Shown one piece after another: positions 45,131 to 52,505 of a DNA stretch of 52,505 nucleotides. The stretch's first letter is position 1. Each line of letters opens with the position of its first letter. A program made the position numbers and the translations under genes. Source of the DNA: Duganella aquatilis (GTDB lineage Bacteria; Pseudomonadota; Gammaproteobacteria; Burkholderiales; Burkholderiaceae_D); NCBI RefSeq assembly GCF_009674565.1, contig NZ_WKJL01000033.1, positions 1-52,505 of the forward strand, written 5' to 3'. The notes under the pieces were generated by a model, which saw only the letters and a list, made by a program, of their open reading frames with translations, made no database searches and was not told the origin of the DNA.

Positions 45131-46996
45131 TCAGGCCGCCATGCGTACACTACCTCGACAACCGTCCATTAGGAACGATAGGCCCACCACTAGCACCAGC
45201 TCGCCCTCGGCGGAGCGCGCCGTGCCGGTAATGCCCTCGACGGTAATCGCGGTCATCGGCTTGATCACCAGGTCGGCCGTGCCATCGACCGCTTCCACGG
45301 CCAGGATGTACGGCTGTGGCGCCGAGACAACAATCCCCACCTTCTCGCGGCAGCTGTCGTAGCCCAGCGAGTCGGCCAGCGAACGCACCGGCAGCGGACG
45401 GCCCTGGTCTTTCAGCACCGGGGCGCCGCCCACTTCCATGAACACTTCCGGCAGCTCGACCACGCGCTGCACCACGGCCATCGGCAGCGCCAGCGCGGCG
45501 CCCGAGGTCGAGACCAGCATGGTCGGCACGATCGACAGCTCGATCGGCAGGCGGATCGAAAACTTGGTGCCCTTGCCCAGCTCGGACTCGATCTGGATCG
45601 CGCCGCGGTTTTTCTCCACGGCGGTCTTCACCACATCCATGCCGACGCCGCGGCCGGACACGCTCGATGCCACTTCCTTGGTCGAGAAACCCGGCAAGAA
45701 TACCAGCTGCAGGCAATCGTCGGTGGACAACTGCGCCGATTCCGAGATCAGGCCTTTCTGCAGCGCCTTCTGGCGCAGGCGTACCGGGTCCATGCCCTTG
45801 CCGTCATCCTGCAGCACGATCATGACGCTGTTGGCTTCCTGCCATGCCTTGAGCTGGATGAAGGACTTGATCGGCTTGCCGGCAATCGCGCGTTCTTCCG
45901 GCGTTTCGACGCCGTGGTCCAGCGAGTTGCGCAGCATGTGCACCAGCGGATCGTACAGCGAATCCACAACCACGCGGTCGACTTCGGTTTCCGCGCCTTC
46001 GATGTCCAGTTCGACTTCCTTGCCGAGGTCGCGCGCCAGTTCGCGCACCAGGCGCGGGAATTTCTGGAACAGGCGGCCGACCGGCTGCATGCGGGTCGCC
46101 AGGGTGGCGCGCTGCAGTTCGGTGGAGTAGCGCGACGCGCGTTCCAGCGTTTCCGCCAGCGTCGCCATCAGCGTCTGGGCCTGGCCTTCGAATTTGAATT
46201 GCAGCAGGCGCTCCAGCAGCACGGCGGCCTGGTTGGCGGCCTGCACCGATTCGCCGGCCACTTCCAGCAACGCGTCCAGCTTGACGGCGTCGATACGGAT
46301 CGACTCTTCCTTGGCCGGCGCGCTTTGCGGACGTTCTTCGCGTTTCTCGGCGGCTTCGCGCGGTTTCGGCGCCACCTGCACGGCGGCGGCCACGGCGGCG
46401 ATTTCAGCGGCCGGCACCGGCGCCGACGGCGCGGCGGACGGCGCCGGCGCGGAGCGGGTGTAGCTACCGGCCGGCATCACGGCTTCGTACATGCCTTCCC
46501 AGTCCAGGCCGTCCGGCGACGACACCGCCGCGGCCACCGCGACCGGTGCGGCAGCGACGGCGGCCGGCGCTGGCGCCGGGGCGGCGGCCGGCTTGGCCGG
46601 CGCCGAATCGGTCTTGCCGGCGATGGCGTCGTTCAGCAGGGTTTCCAGGCTGGCCGGCAGCGCCGGCAGGCTGCTCGGCTCGGCGCCGTTGTTCAGTTCG
46701 GCCAACTGGTCGGCCACGAAGCCCGAGGCCTGCAGCGCCGCTTCGATCGACAGCGGGGTCACCGGCGCGGCGCCGGTGCGCAGGGCGTCGAACAGATTTT
46801 CGGTCAGGTGGCAGGCGGTGACCATCGCCGGCAGGCCCATGAAACCGGCGCCGCCCTTGATGGTATGGAAGGAGCGGAACACCGCATTCAGCGTTTCTTT
46901 ATTGTCCGGGTCGCGTTCGAGGCGCAGCAGGTGCTCCTCGACATTGACCGCCAGATCCATCGCCTCGACGACGAAATCCTTCAGCATATCGTCCAT
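45131..46996 (-). CDS. cheA: Chemotaxis histidine kinase CheA
   Basis: A 621-residue kinase. The P1 phosphotransfer domain has the active His44 (FRSFHTIKGGAGFMG). An Ala/Pro-rich linker of ~130 residues replaces a recognisable P2 CheY-binding domain. P3 dimerisation, the P4 ATPase (HMLRNSLDHGVE, DDGKGMD, GRGVGMDVV) and the P5 CheW-like domain follow. ATG 46996 shares its A with the cheZ stop. No CheY, CheW, CheR, CheB or receptor gene is in the window, so it must work with components encoded elsewhere, or serve a non-flagellar path. Confidence 0.92.
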   Translation of the reverse strand: MDDMLKDFVVEAMDLAVNVEEHLLRLERDPDNKETLNAVFRSFHTIKGGAGFMGLPAMVTACHLTENLFDALRTGAAPVTPLSIEAALQASGFVADQLAELNNGAEPSSLPALPASLETLLNDAIAGKTDSAPAKPAAAPAPAPAAVAAAPVAVAAAVSSPDGLDWEGMYEAVMPAGSYTRSAPAPSAAPSAPVPAAEIAAVAAAVQVAPKPREAAEKREERPQSAPAKEESIRIDAVKLDALLEVAGESVQAANQAAVLLERLLQFKFEGQAQTLMATLAETLERASRYSTELQRATLATRMQPVGRLFQKFPRLVRELARDLGKEVELDIEGAETEVDRVVVDSLYDPLVHMLRNSLDHGVETPEERAIAGKPIKSFIQLKAWQEANSVMIVLQDDGKGMDPVRLRQKALQKGLISESAQLSTDDCLQLVFLPGFSTKEVASSVSGRGVGMDVVKTAVEKNRGAIQIESELGKGTKFSIRLPIELSIVPTMLVSTSGAALALPMAVVQRVVELPEVFMEVGGAPVLKDQGRPLPVRSLADSLGYDSCREKVGIVVSAPQPYILAVEAVDGTADLVIKPMTAITVEGITGTARSAEGELVLVVGLSFLMDGCRGSVRMAA

Positions 46997-47829
46997 TAGA
47001 ACCCCAGATCGGCAAGAAGATCGTCAACACTATCCTGATTCAGCGCCACGGTCGGAGCCGACGGGCCGGACATCAGGGACACTTCTTTCTGTGCGATCTT
47101 CTCCTTGACCGCCGGCGGCGCATTGTCGCGCAGCAGCGTCGCCAGTTCACTCTCGACAGTCTTGGTGATGTTCACGACTTTCTTGATCAGCTGACCGGTG
47201 ATGTCCTGGAAGTCCTGCGCCATCATGATGTCCAGCAGGCGGGCTTTTTCGGTCTCGGTCGCGGCCGACACGGCAATGGCGAACTGCTGCGCGTCGCCGG
47301 CCAGCTGCTTGAACTGATCCAGACTGAGTTTGCCCGCGAACAGGTCGGCCCAGCGGTTTTCCATGTCCTTCGACTGCTTCGACAAGGTGTCTTGGTCGGG
47401 CATCGCCTCGTCCAGCGTGTTGAGCACCTTGTTGGCGGCCTGCTCGGTCAGCGTGGCGACGTATTCCAGTCGGTCCTGGGCGTCGTTGATCTGGGTCGAC
47501 GCCTCGGTCAGCGCCTTGTCGTAGCCCAGTTCGCGCAGCGAGTCGTGCAGCAGACGCACGATGCCGCCCAGGCGTTCGAACATGGCCTTGTCTTCCTTCG
47601 GCTCGCCGTCGCCGTCACCCTCGGCCGCGGCAGCGGCGGGTGCGGCACTGGCGGCGGTCGGCGCGGCGTCGGCCGGGCGCGCGGCGGCGACTTCTTCAAA
47701 CAGGCTTTCCAGGTCATCTTCTGCACTGGCGGCCGGGGCTGGCGCAGCCGCTGGAGCAGGCGCTGCGGTCTTGCTCTGAGCGGACACTTCTTCAAATAAG
47801 GCGTCGAAATCGTCAGCGGCGTTAGTCAT
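46996..47829 (-). CDS. cheZ: CheZ-like chemotaxis phosphatase
   Basis: A 277-residue protein. The helical core includes EYVATLTEQAANKVLN and IMMAQDFQDITGQLIKKVV, where the catalytic Asp/Gln of CheZ lie (AQDFQDITGQ). The C-terminal DSVDDLLADLGF is the CheY-binding peptide. The N-terminal ~85 residues are a low-complexity Ala/Pro linker with two copies of a related acidic motif (FDALFEEV and LESLFEEV). It precedes cheA with a 1-bp overlap. It should dephosphorylate a CheY encoded elsewhere. Confidence 0.92.
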   Translation of the reverse strand: MTNAADDFDALFEEVSAQSKTAAPAPAAAPAPAASAEDDLESLFEEVAAARPADAAPTAASAAPAAAAAEGDGDGEPKEDKAMFERLGGIVRLLHDSLRELGYDKALTEASTQINDAQDRLEYVATLTEQAANKVLNTLDEAMPDQDTLSKQSKDMENRWADLFAGKLSLDQFKQLAGDAQQFAIAVSAATETEKARLLDIMMAQDFQDITGQLIKKVVNITKTVESELATLLRDNAPPAVKEKIAQKEVSLMSGPSAPTVALNQDSVDDLLADLGF

Positions 47830-48008
47830 AATCCCTGCTTCTCCATATTGATAAATTTACTGCCCTAAACTTGCTGTATTTGGAGATACTAACATTGGAT
47901 AGATCGCCGGGGGACGGTCCATGACACAAAAGTAGTGCTTTAGTGCAAAAAAAAGGTGTAAAACGCATAAAAGCCCACACCCTGCCGCACGGGATAAAGC
48001 GCTTTTAT

Positions 48009-48022
48009 TTGATAAACATCAA
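48009..48022 (+). promoter_or_regulatory. FNR/ANR box upstream of the universal stress gene
   Basis: TTGAT-N4-ATCAA, a perfect FNR-type palindrome, 73 bp before the usp ATG. A TAATGT -10-like hexamer at 48041-48046 places the box close to -40, as in class II FNR-activated promoters, so the gene is probably induced at low oxygen. Confidence 0.75.
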
Positions 48023-48095
48023 GTCTTTCTATACTGTCAATAATGTAAATCGGGACTACAATGAAGCACGGAGTTGATCTGAAAGGAGGTTCATC

Positions 48096-48563
48096 ATGTA
48101 CCGCAAAATCCTGATCACCACCGACGGTTCGGCCGTCTCCAGCAAGACCGCCTGCGCCGGCGTGCAGTTCGCCGAACAGCTCGGCGCCGAGGTGCTGGCG
48201 CTGTTCGTGGCGCCCGAATACCAGTACCCGATCTACGTCGAAATCATCCCGCCCAGCTATCCCAGCGAAACCGAATACCGCGCCGCCATGCAGCGCGCCG
48301 GCAAGCAGCACACCCAGGACGTGGCCGACTCCTGCGCCCGGCGCGGCGTGCGCTGCGAGGCGCTGACCGCCTTCCACGAAAGTGCCGCGCTGAAAATCGT
48401 CGACGTCGCGCAACAGCATGGCTGCGACCTGATCTTCATGGGATCGCACGGCCGCAGCGGCTGGGGCCAGCTGCTGCTGGGCAGCGTCACCAACAAGGTG
48501 TTGCAACACTCCAAAATTCCGGTGCTGGTGCACCGCCTGATCAAGGAACCTGGCAGCAAATAA
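48096..48563 (+). CDS. Universal stress protein (UspA family, ATP-binding type)
   Basis: A 155-residue single-domain Usp. MYRKILITTDGSAVSS begins the fold, and GSHGRSGWGQLLLGSVTNKV fits the G-2x-G-9x-G(S/T) ATP-binding motif. The ribosome site AAAGGAGGT is near ideal. Upstream is a perfect FNR box; downstream are a NarL-type regulator and an FNR-like regulator, all on the plus strand. Confidence 0.93.
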   Translation: MYRKILITTDGSAVSSKTACAGVQFAEQLGAEVLALFVAPEYQYPIYVEIIPPSYPSETEYRAAMQRAGKQHTQDVADSCARRGVRCEALTAFHESAALKIVDVAQQHGCDLIFMGSHGRSGWGQLLLGSVTNKVLQHSKIPVLVHRLIKEPGSK

Positions 48564-48600
48564 CATCCCATGGGCCGCACTTTGTAGTAAGATCATAAGG

Positions 48601-48628
48601 TTGATTCAAAAATAATAATACTTACTAT
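48601..48628 (+). promoter_or_regulatory. Candidate promoter of the NarL-type regulator gene
   Basis: TTGATT (48601-48606) and TACTAT (48623-48628) stand 16 bp apart in an AT-rich stretch about 25 bp before the ATG. This is a good sigma-70-like fit. Confidence 0.5.
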
Positions 48629-48653
48629 TAATCATTTTTGGAGCGGCCCCTCC

Positions 48654-49298
48654 ATGATACGAATCGTGATTGCGGATGACCACACCATTATGCGCGAAGG
48701 CCTCAAGCGCATCCTCGACGGCGCGCCCGACATCGACATCGTCGGCGAAGCGATCGACGGTTTCGAAGTTCTCGGCCACGTACGCCAGGGCGGCTTCGAC
48801 CTGCTGCTGCTGGACCTGTCCATGCCGGGCCGCAGTGGCGTCGACCTGATCCGCCAGATCAAGGCCGAGGCGCCCAAGCTGGCGATCCTGATCCTCACCA
48901 TGCACGAGGAGGAGCAGTACGCGGTGCGCGCCATCCGCGCCGGCGCCCAGGGCTATCTGACCAAGGAAAGCGCCGGCACCCAGCTGGTGGGGGCGATCCG
49001 CAAGGTGGCTTCCGGCCGCCCCTACATCAGCACCGAGGTGGCCGAGCAGCTGGCCCTGAACATCATGATGCCGCACGAATCGCTGCTGCATAAACAGCTG
49101 TCGGACCGCGAGTTCGAAGTGTTCTCGCTGCTGGTGGCGGGCCGCTCGATCACCGAGATCGCCAACAGCCTGCATCTGAGCGTGAAGACCGTCAGCACCC
49201 ACAAAACCCGCATCATGCAGAAAATGGGCATGAGCTCGCTGTCGGAAATGGTGCAATACGCGGTCGCGCACCGGCTGCTGTCCCCTTTCAAGACCTGA
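48654..49298 (+). CDS. NarL/FixJ-type response regulator
   Basis: A 214-residue regulator. The receiver domain has the acidic pair IADDH, phosphoacceptor Asp54 (LLLDLSMPG), Thr in LILTMHEE and Lys in YLTKESAG. The C-terminal LuxR-type helix-turn-helix is at ~145-205 (LSDREFEVFSLLVAGRSITE, LSVKTVSTHKTRI). No sensor kinase lies beside it, so it is an orphan here. Neighbours suggest a task in anaerobic or redox stress. Confidence 0.92.
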   Translation: MIRIVIADDHTIMREGLKRILDGAPDIDIVGEAIDGFEVLGHVRQGGFDLLLLDLSMPGRSGVDLIRQIKAEAPKLAILILTMHEEEQYAVRAIRAGAQGYLTKESAGTQLVGAIRKVASGRPYISTEVAEQLALNIMMPHESLLHKQLSDREFEVFSLLVAGRSITEIANSLHLSVKTVSTHKTRIMQKMGMSSLSEMVQYAVAHRLLSPFKT

Positions 49299-49310
49299 TA
49301 ACAGGCTCGT

Positions 49311-49328
49311 GAGTAGGACTACTCCTAC
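49311..49328. promoter_or_regulatory. Nested inverted repeats upstream of the FNR-like gene
   Basis: Two overlapping palindromes, GAGTAG/CTACTC (49311-49324) and GTAGGA/TCCTAC (49313-49328), share their centre region. They lie after the regulator stop codon and 113 bp before the next ATG. TACTCCT within resembles a NarL heptamer. Possible operator for the preceding regulator. Confidence 0.35.
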
Positions 49329-49440
49329 AAAGATTAGCCCGGCTCCTACCTTTAGATTCAGCCATTGCTGATATCTATCCGCTCACTGTGTTGGCATACT
49401 GAAACCATACCGTCCAGATACCTGCCCACAGGAGACCACC

Positions 49441-50295
49441 ATGCTGTCTACGCAAACGTCTGAAATTCGCCCGGCCACGACGACGCTGCAATCGTCGTCG
49501 ATGGAAGCCGGCCGCCAGCGTCAAGGGCGGCTCTGGTCGAACCTCAAGGAAGTCTGCGACCTGCTGCACATTCCGGCGGCCAATTCCATCGCCAACGAGG
49601 AACTGCTGTTCCAGCACGTGCAGTTCAAGACCGGCCAGCGCATCCACACCATCGGCCAGCCGTTCGACACGCTGTACATCGTCAACTCCGGCTTCCTGAA
49701 AACCGTGCTGATCGACGAATACGGCAACGAGCAGGTGCTCAGCTTCCCGATGAAGGGCGACATGCTGGGCGTGGACGGCATCCACACCCGCCACTATTCG
49801 TCGGAGGCGGTGGCGCTGTCCGATTGCGACCTGATCCTGCTGCCATTCAAGAAGCTGACCGCGCTCGGCCGCATCCACCTGGAGCTGGAAAACATGATGT
49901 ACGGCGTCATGAGCCGCGAGCTGGTGCGCGAGCAGGCGATGATCGGCATGCTGGGTGCGCTCAGCGCCGAAGCCCGCGTGGCGCGCTTCCTGGTGGCGCT
50001 GGCCGAGCGCTTCGCCCAGATGGGCTATTCCAGCAAGCTGTTCAACCTGCGCATGACGCGCCACGAGATCGGCAGCTACCTGGGCCTGACGCTGGAAACC
50101 GTCAGCCGCACGCTGTCGGCGTTCAACGAGATCGGCCTGATCAGCGTCGACCAGCGCACCATCGGCATCAAGGATCCCGAAGCCCTGAAAACCTTGCGCC
50201 GCCTGCCGCCATCGCGCACGCGGGGCAAGCCCGCCACCGGCAAGTCCAAGGGTGGCGACACCGTACCGTCCGGCCAGTTGCTGGCGGCTTTGTAG
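49441..50295 (+). CDS. Crp/Fnr-family regulator without Fe-S cysteines
   Basis: A 284-residue Crp/Fnr protein. The N-terminal cupin domain spans ~50-140, the dimerisation helix ~145-190, and the winged helix ~205-245. The recognition helix has Glu219, Ser222 and Arg223 (LETVSRTLSAF), as in FNR, predicting binding to TTGAT-N4-ATCAA. Only two cysteines occur (39 and 129), so the FNR 4Fe-4S cluster, which needs four, cannot form. A ~40-residue basic tail follows the DNA-binding domain. ATG 49441 follows AGGAGA. Signal unknown. Confidence 0.9.
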   Translation: MLSTQTSEIRPATTTLQSSSMEAGRQRQGRLWSNLKEVCDLLHIPAANSIANEELLFQHVQFKTGQRIHTIGQPFDTLYIVNSGFLKTVLIDEYGNEQVLSFPMKGDMLGVDGIHTRHYSSEAVALSDCDLILLPFKKLTALGRIHLELENMMYGVMSRELVREQAMIGMLGALSAEARVARFLVALAERFAQMGYSSKLFNLRMTRHEIGSYLGLTLETVSRTLSAFNEIGLISVDQRTIGIKDPEALKTLRRLPPSRTRGKPATGKSKGGDTVPSGQLLAAL

Positions 50296-50334
50296 TAACT
50301 TTGTAGTCACTACCTCCCGCATTACCCAGCCTTG

Positions 50335-50363
50335 GGCCCGGTTTATGACCGGGCCGTTTTTTT
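50335..50363 (+). terminator. Intrinsic terminator after the FNR-like gene
   Basis: An 8-bp GC-rich stem (50335-50342 and 50348-50355) with a 5-base loop, followed by G and seven T. Strong plus-strand terminator. Confidence 0.9.
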
Positions 50364-50406
50364 ATCTTTTTTATCTCCGTTACAACGAAAAACCGCAGAA
50401 AAACGC

Positions 50407-50458
50407 TTGCATTCCATCGCGCCTTCCACAATAATGAATGCAAATACGAATCATTCTT
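50407..50458 (+). promoter_or_regulatory. hemP promoter with Fur-box-like site
   Basis: TTGCAT (50407-50412) and AATAAT (50430-50435) are 17 bp apart. A 19-base site at 50440-50458 matches about 12 of 19 positions of the Fur consensus, including AATCATT, and covers the likely start of transcription. Iron repression is expected. Confidence 0.65.
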
Positions 50459-50477
50459 ATTTATGGAGAACCAGACG

Positions 50478-50675
50478 ATGATCACCACTACCCCTGCAAT
50501 GCCGCCAGCCATCGCTGCCCACCCTGTCAACGCCGCCGTGCAGGCGGTCAAGCCGGTCAAGCGCGTCAGCAGCGCCGGCCTGATGGATGGCGGCCGCGAG
50601 CTGGAAATCGAACATGGCGGCCGCGTGTATCGCCTGCGTATCACCCAGCTCAACAAACTGATTCTGACCGCGTAA
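50478..50675 (+). CDS. hemP: Hemin uptake protein HemP
   Basis: A 65-residue HemP-family protein. The conserved C-terminal part is GGRELEIEHGGRVYRLRITQ and NKLILTA. ATG 50478 has GGAGA at good spacing; an ATG five codons upstream overlaps that site. HemP/HmuP is a small regulator needed for expression of heme uptake genes in several proteobacteria. No TonB receptor or hemin transporter is in the window. Confidence 0.9.
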   Translation: MITTTPAMPPAIAAHPVNAAVQAVKPVKRVSSAGLMDGGRELEIEHGGRVYRLRITQLNKLILTA

Positions 50676-50779
50676 GCAACGATTAACTGTGCGTTAAAGG
50701 GCGCCGCCGCGCCCACTCTCCCCCTGAGTAGCCAGCCATGCCGCCAGCCAAACTCTCTTTACCGAACCAGGAGCGTCTG

Positions 50780-51112
50780 ATGGCCATCGAACATAGCAAC
50801 CCGATTTTCCTCGCCCCATCGCATGGCGGCCACAATCCCGAACTGATGCTGTCGGCCGTGCTGCATCTGATGTCGCACTACACCGCCGGCAGCGACGACG
50901 CGGGCGGCTGCGTCAAGCTGGCCTCGGTCATCGAGCGTCACCTGAAGGCGCTGGCCAGCCTGCCCGACCTGGCGCCGGTGCTGAGCGCCACCTGCGCGCA
51001 GCTGTCGGAACAGTGGGCCAGCGAGGTGGAGCGCAATATCCACGAGCAGGAAAAAACCAACTTCCTCAGCCGCATCATGGCGCGTGCGCGCACCGTGCCG
51101 TCGGTGGCCTGA
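50780..51112 (+). CDS. Conserved hypothetical protein between hemP and DUF2325 gene
   Basis: A 110-residue, mostly helical protein (MAIEHSNPIFLAPSHGGHNP). It has helices ELMLSAVLHLMSHYTAG, CVKLASVIERHLKALASLP and a charged C-terminus. Two cysteines and three N-terminal histidines are present. ATG 50780 follows AGGAG. It lies 104 bp after hemP, past a short GGGCGC/GCGCCC hairpin (50699-50714), and 15 bp before the DUF2325 gene, so it probably belongs to the same iron-linked transcript. I do not recognise the family. Confidence 0.75.
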   Translation: MAIEHSNPIFLAPSHGGHNPELMLSAVLHLMSHYTAGSDDAGGCVKLASVIERHLKALASLPDLAPVLSATCAQLSEQWASEVERNIHEQEKTNFLSRIMARARTVPSVA

Positions 51113-51127
51113 GCGGAGTTGTCGACC

Positions 51128-52423
51128 ATGTGCGAGAAACACGATCCCTTGGCGGCCATCATCGCCGCCGCCATGCCGCAAGTGGCCGGACCGGTGGCCA
51201 GCCCGAGCCCGCGTCCGGCCGAACCGTCCAAGCAGGTCATCAAACCGGTGATCAACAACGTCATGAGCGTGCTGGGCGGCCAGGATGCGCAAGCGTCGCG
51301 CCGCCGCCGGCTGTGGGAACTGGGCCATGCCTGCCACTGCCCGCTGGTCGGCGTCGGCTTCCCGCTGGGCGTGCTGCGCAAGCTGGTCGACAAGGTCACC
51401 AACGGCAAGGTAGTGGCGGACGACTATGAAGTGCACGTCGGCGCGGTGACCGAATGCGCCAGCCGCAACCGCCTGTCCGAAGCGCTGCAAAAGGAGCTGG
51501 AGCGCCGCTATGCGCCGGTGCTGCTGCGCTTCCGCAACGCCAAGAGCACCGAACAGGTGGCCGACCTGTGGCGCACGGCCGTCAACAACGGCGACGTCGC
51601 CGGCGCCTTCTGGGCCGGCCTGACGCATCCGCGCTGCACCTCCGAGCTGGAAGAACAGATGTGCCGCGACCTGCACATGGTGCAGCACCAGGCCGGCGCC
51701 TGCGTGCGTGCCGACATCACCAAATTCAACGCCACGCTGGAAGAAAACAAGCGCCTGGCGCACGACCTGGCCAAGAGCCAGCAACGCGCCGCCGCGCTGA
51801 TGGCGGAAAAAACCGCCGACGCCGAAAGGCACGCCGCCCAGCTGATGCAGCTGCGCGCGCAAGTGGTGGGCAAGGACAGCATGATCGACTCCGTCAAGGT
51901 CGAGCTGGAACAGCTGAGGCTGTCGATCCCCGGCCTGGAATCGCGCGCCAAGCTGGCCGACCGTCTGGGCCAGATGGAAGAGCGCGAACGCGCGATGCGC
52001 AACCAGATCGCCGAGCTGAAGCTGGAACTGGCGCGCGCCGCCGAAGCGCCGGCCGCCGCGCCGCCGCAGGAAGCGGCCCGCCAGGTGGTCGAACATGTGA
52101 TGAAAATGCCGCTGCGCCTGAGCGACCGCGCGGTGCTGTGTGTGGGCGGACGCAACGGCAACGTCGCCAGCTACCGCGAGCTGATCGAGCGCGAAGGCGC
52201 GCAATTCGCGCACCACGATGGCGGGCTGGAAGACAACGCCAACCGCCTCGAAGCGAGCCTGGCCGCGGCGGACCTGGTGATTTGCCAGACCGGCTGCATC
52301 AGCCACAGCGCCTACTGGCGCGTCAAGGACTACTGCAAGCGCAACGGCAAGCGCTGCGTCTTCATCGACAACCCAAGCATCTCCAGCCTCGCCCGAGGCC
52401 TGGAACAAGCCGGCGCCGAATAA
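51128..52423 (+). CDS. Coiled-coil DUF2325 protein
   Basis: A 431-residue protein. Residues ~60-200 are helical with several cysteines and histidines (ELGHACHCPLVGV, LTHPRCTSELEEQMCRDLHM). A coiled coil follows at ~200-310 (EENKRLAHDLAKSQQRAAAL). The C-terminal ~95 residues are DUF2325 (AVLCVGGRNGNVASYRELIE, HHDGGLEDN, LVICQTGCISHSAYWRVKDY). ATG 51128 follows GGAG. Its place behind hemP suggests a link to heme or iron, and the clustered Cys/His could bind heme or metal; this is inference. Confidence 0.82.
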   Translation: MCEKHDPLAAIIAAAMPQVAGPVASPSPRPAEPSKQVIKPVINNVMSVLGGQDAQASRRRRLWELGHACHCPLVGVGFPLGVLRKLVDKVTNGKVVADDYEVHVGAVTECASRNRLSEALQKELERRYAPVLLRFRNAKSTEQVADLWRTAVNNGDVAGAFWAGLTHPRCTSELEEQMCRDLHMVQHQAGACVRADITKFNATLEENKRLAHDLAKSQQRAAALMAEKTADAERHAAQLMQLRAQVVGKDSMIDSVKVELEQLRLSIPGLESRAKLADRLGQMEERERAMRNQIAELKLELARAAEAPAAAPPQEAARQVVEHVMKMPLRLSDRAVLCVGGRNGNVASYRELIEREGAQFAHHDGGLEDNANRLEASLAAADLVICQTGCISHSAYWRVKDYCKRNGKRCVFIDNPSISSLARGLEQAGAE

Positions 52424-52433
52424 CTCCGGGGTC

Positions 52434-52505
52434 AGTTCTGCCAATCGCACACGAGCCCTGCCGTAGCGGCTGCTACGGCAGGGCTCGTGTGCGATTGGCA
52501 GAACT
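52434..52505. repeat. Perfect 34-bp inverted repeat at the window edge
   Basis: Arms 52434-52467 and 52472-52505 are exact reverse complements around a 4-base loop, starting 11 bp after the DUF2325 stop. The bases just before the left arm (GGGGTC) resemble the ends of REP-like elements common in this family, and the right arm may continue beyond the window. It could act as a terminator or be a mobile palindromic repeat. Confidence 0.85.

Noticed and set aside
49321..49354. A proper NarL 7-2-7 site
   Set aside because: Only one heptamer fits the consensus; the second copy does not match in the needed orientation and spacing.

Overview
The window looks like a chromosomal segment of a GC-rich betaproteobacterium of the Oxalobacteraceae (Duganella/Massilia/Janthinobacterium type). 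This rests on the codon and GC bias, the order leuC-entericidin-leuD-leuB-asd-fimV-truA-trpF-trpB-trpA-accD-folC-SPOR-cvpA-purF, the block rpsF-priB-rpsR-rplI-dnaB, and a DUF47/Pit pair. The genus cannot be fixed from sequence alone. No rRNA, tRNA, CRISPR array or insertion sequence was seen. No gene-free stretch exceeds 300 bases.

Layout. (1) 1-9.9 kb: the 5' part of a very large secreted FHA-like exoprotein, then a signalling pair made of a CHASE2 adenylate cyclase and a GAF/HD-GYP c-di-GMP phosphodiesterase; a metallo-beta-lactamase-fold hydrolase diverges from the pair. (2) 10.8-13.6 kb: an orphan protein resembling the N-terminal domain of cyanophycin synthetase, then esterase, GNAT and metallophosphoesterase genes. 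(3) 13.7-18.7 kb: a compact seven-gene cluster, and the most unusual part of the window. A TusA-like plus DsrE pair, a complete PhnD-PhnE-PhnC-type ABC importer, a fusion of a TusA-like domain to the catalytic half of cobalamin-independent methionine synthase, and a second DsrE protein are packed with small gaps or overlaps. I read it as a candidate uptake and sulfur/alkyl-transfer system that I do not recognise as described. (4) 18.8-24.1 kb: phosphate transport (DUF47-Pit), dnaB and the ribosomal rpsF-priB-rpsR-rplI operon; priB appears to start at CTG. (5) 24.2-26.5 kb: an exported DUF5695-like fragment, lexA with two abutting SOS boxes, and a Sel1-type exported protein.

(6) 26.6-44.9 kb, all on the minus strand: the long conserved biosynthetic block for leucine, aspartate semialdehyde, tryptophan, malonyl-CoA, folate and purines. 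It is interrupted between trpA and accD by a BrnT/BrnA-type toxin-antitoxin pair with its own promoter and overlapping operator. (7) 45.1-47.8 kb: a CheZ-CheA pair with no CheY, CheW or receptor next to it. (8) 48.0-50.4 kb, plus strand: a universal stress protein behind a perfect FNR box, a NarL-type response regulator, and an FNR-family regulator that lacks the Fe-S cysteines. (9) 50.4-52.5 kb: a probably Fur-controlled hemP, a small unknown protein and a coiled-coil DUF2325 protein, ending in a perfect 34-bp inverted repeat at the window edge.

How the parts fit: most of the window is core metabolism. The accessory interest lies in the sulfur/ABC cluster, the second-messenger trio, the inserted toxin-antitoxin pair, the FNR/NarL group and the heme-linked DUF2325 group.
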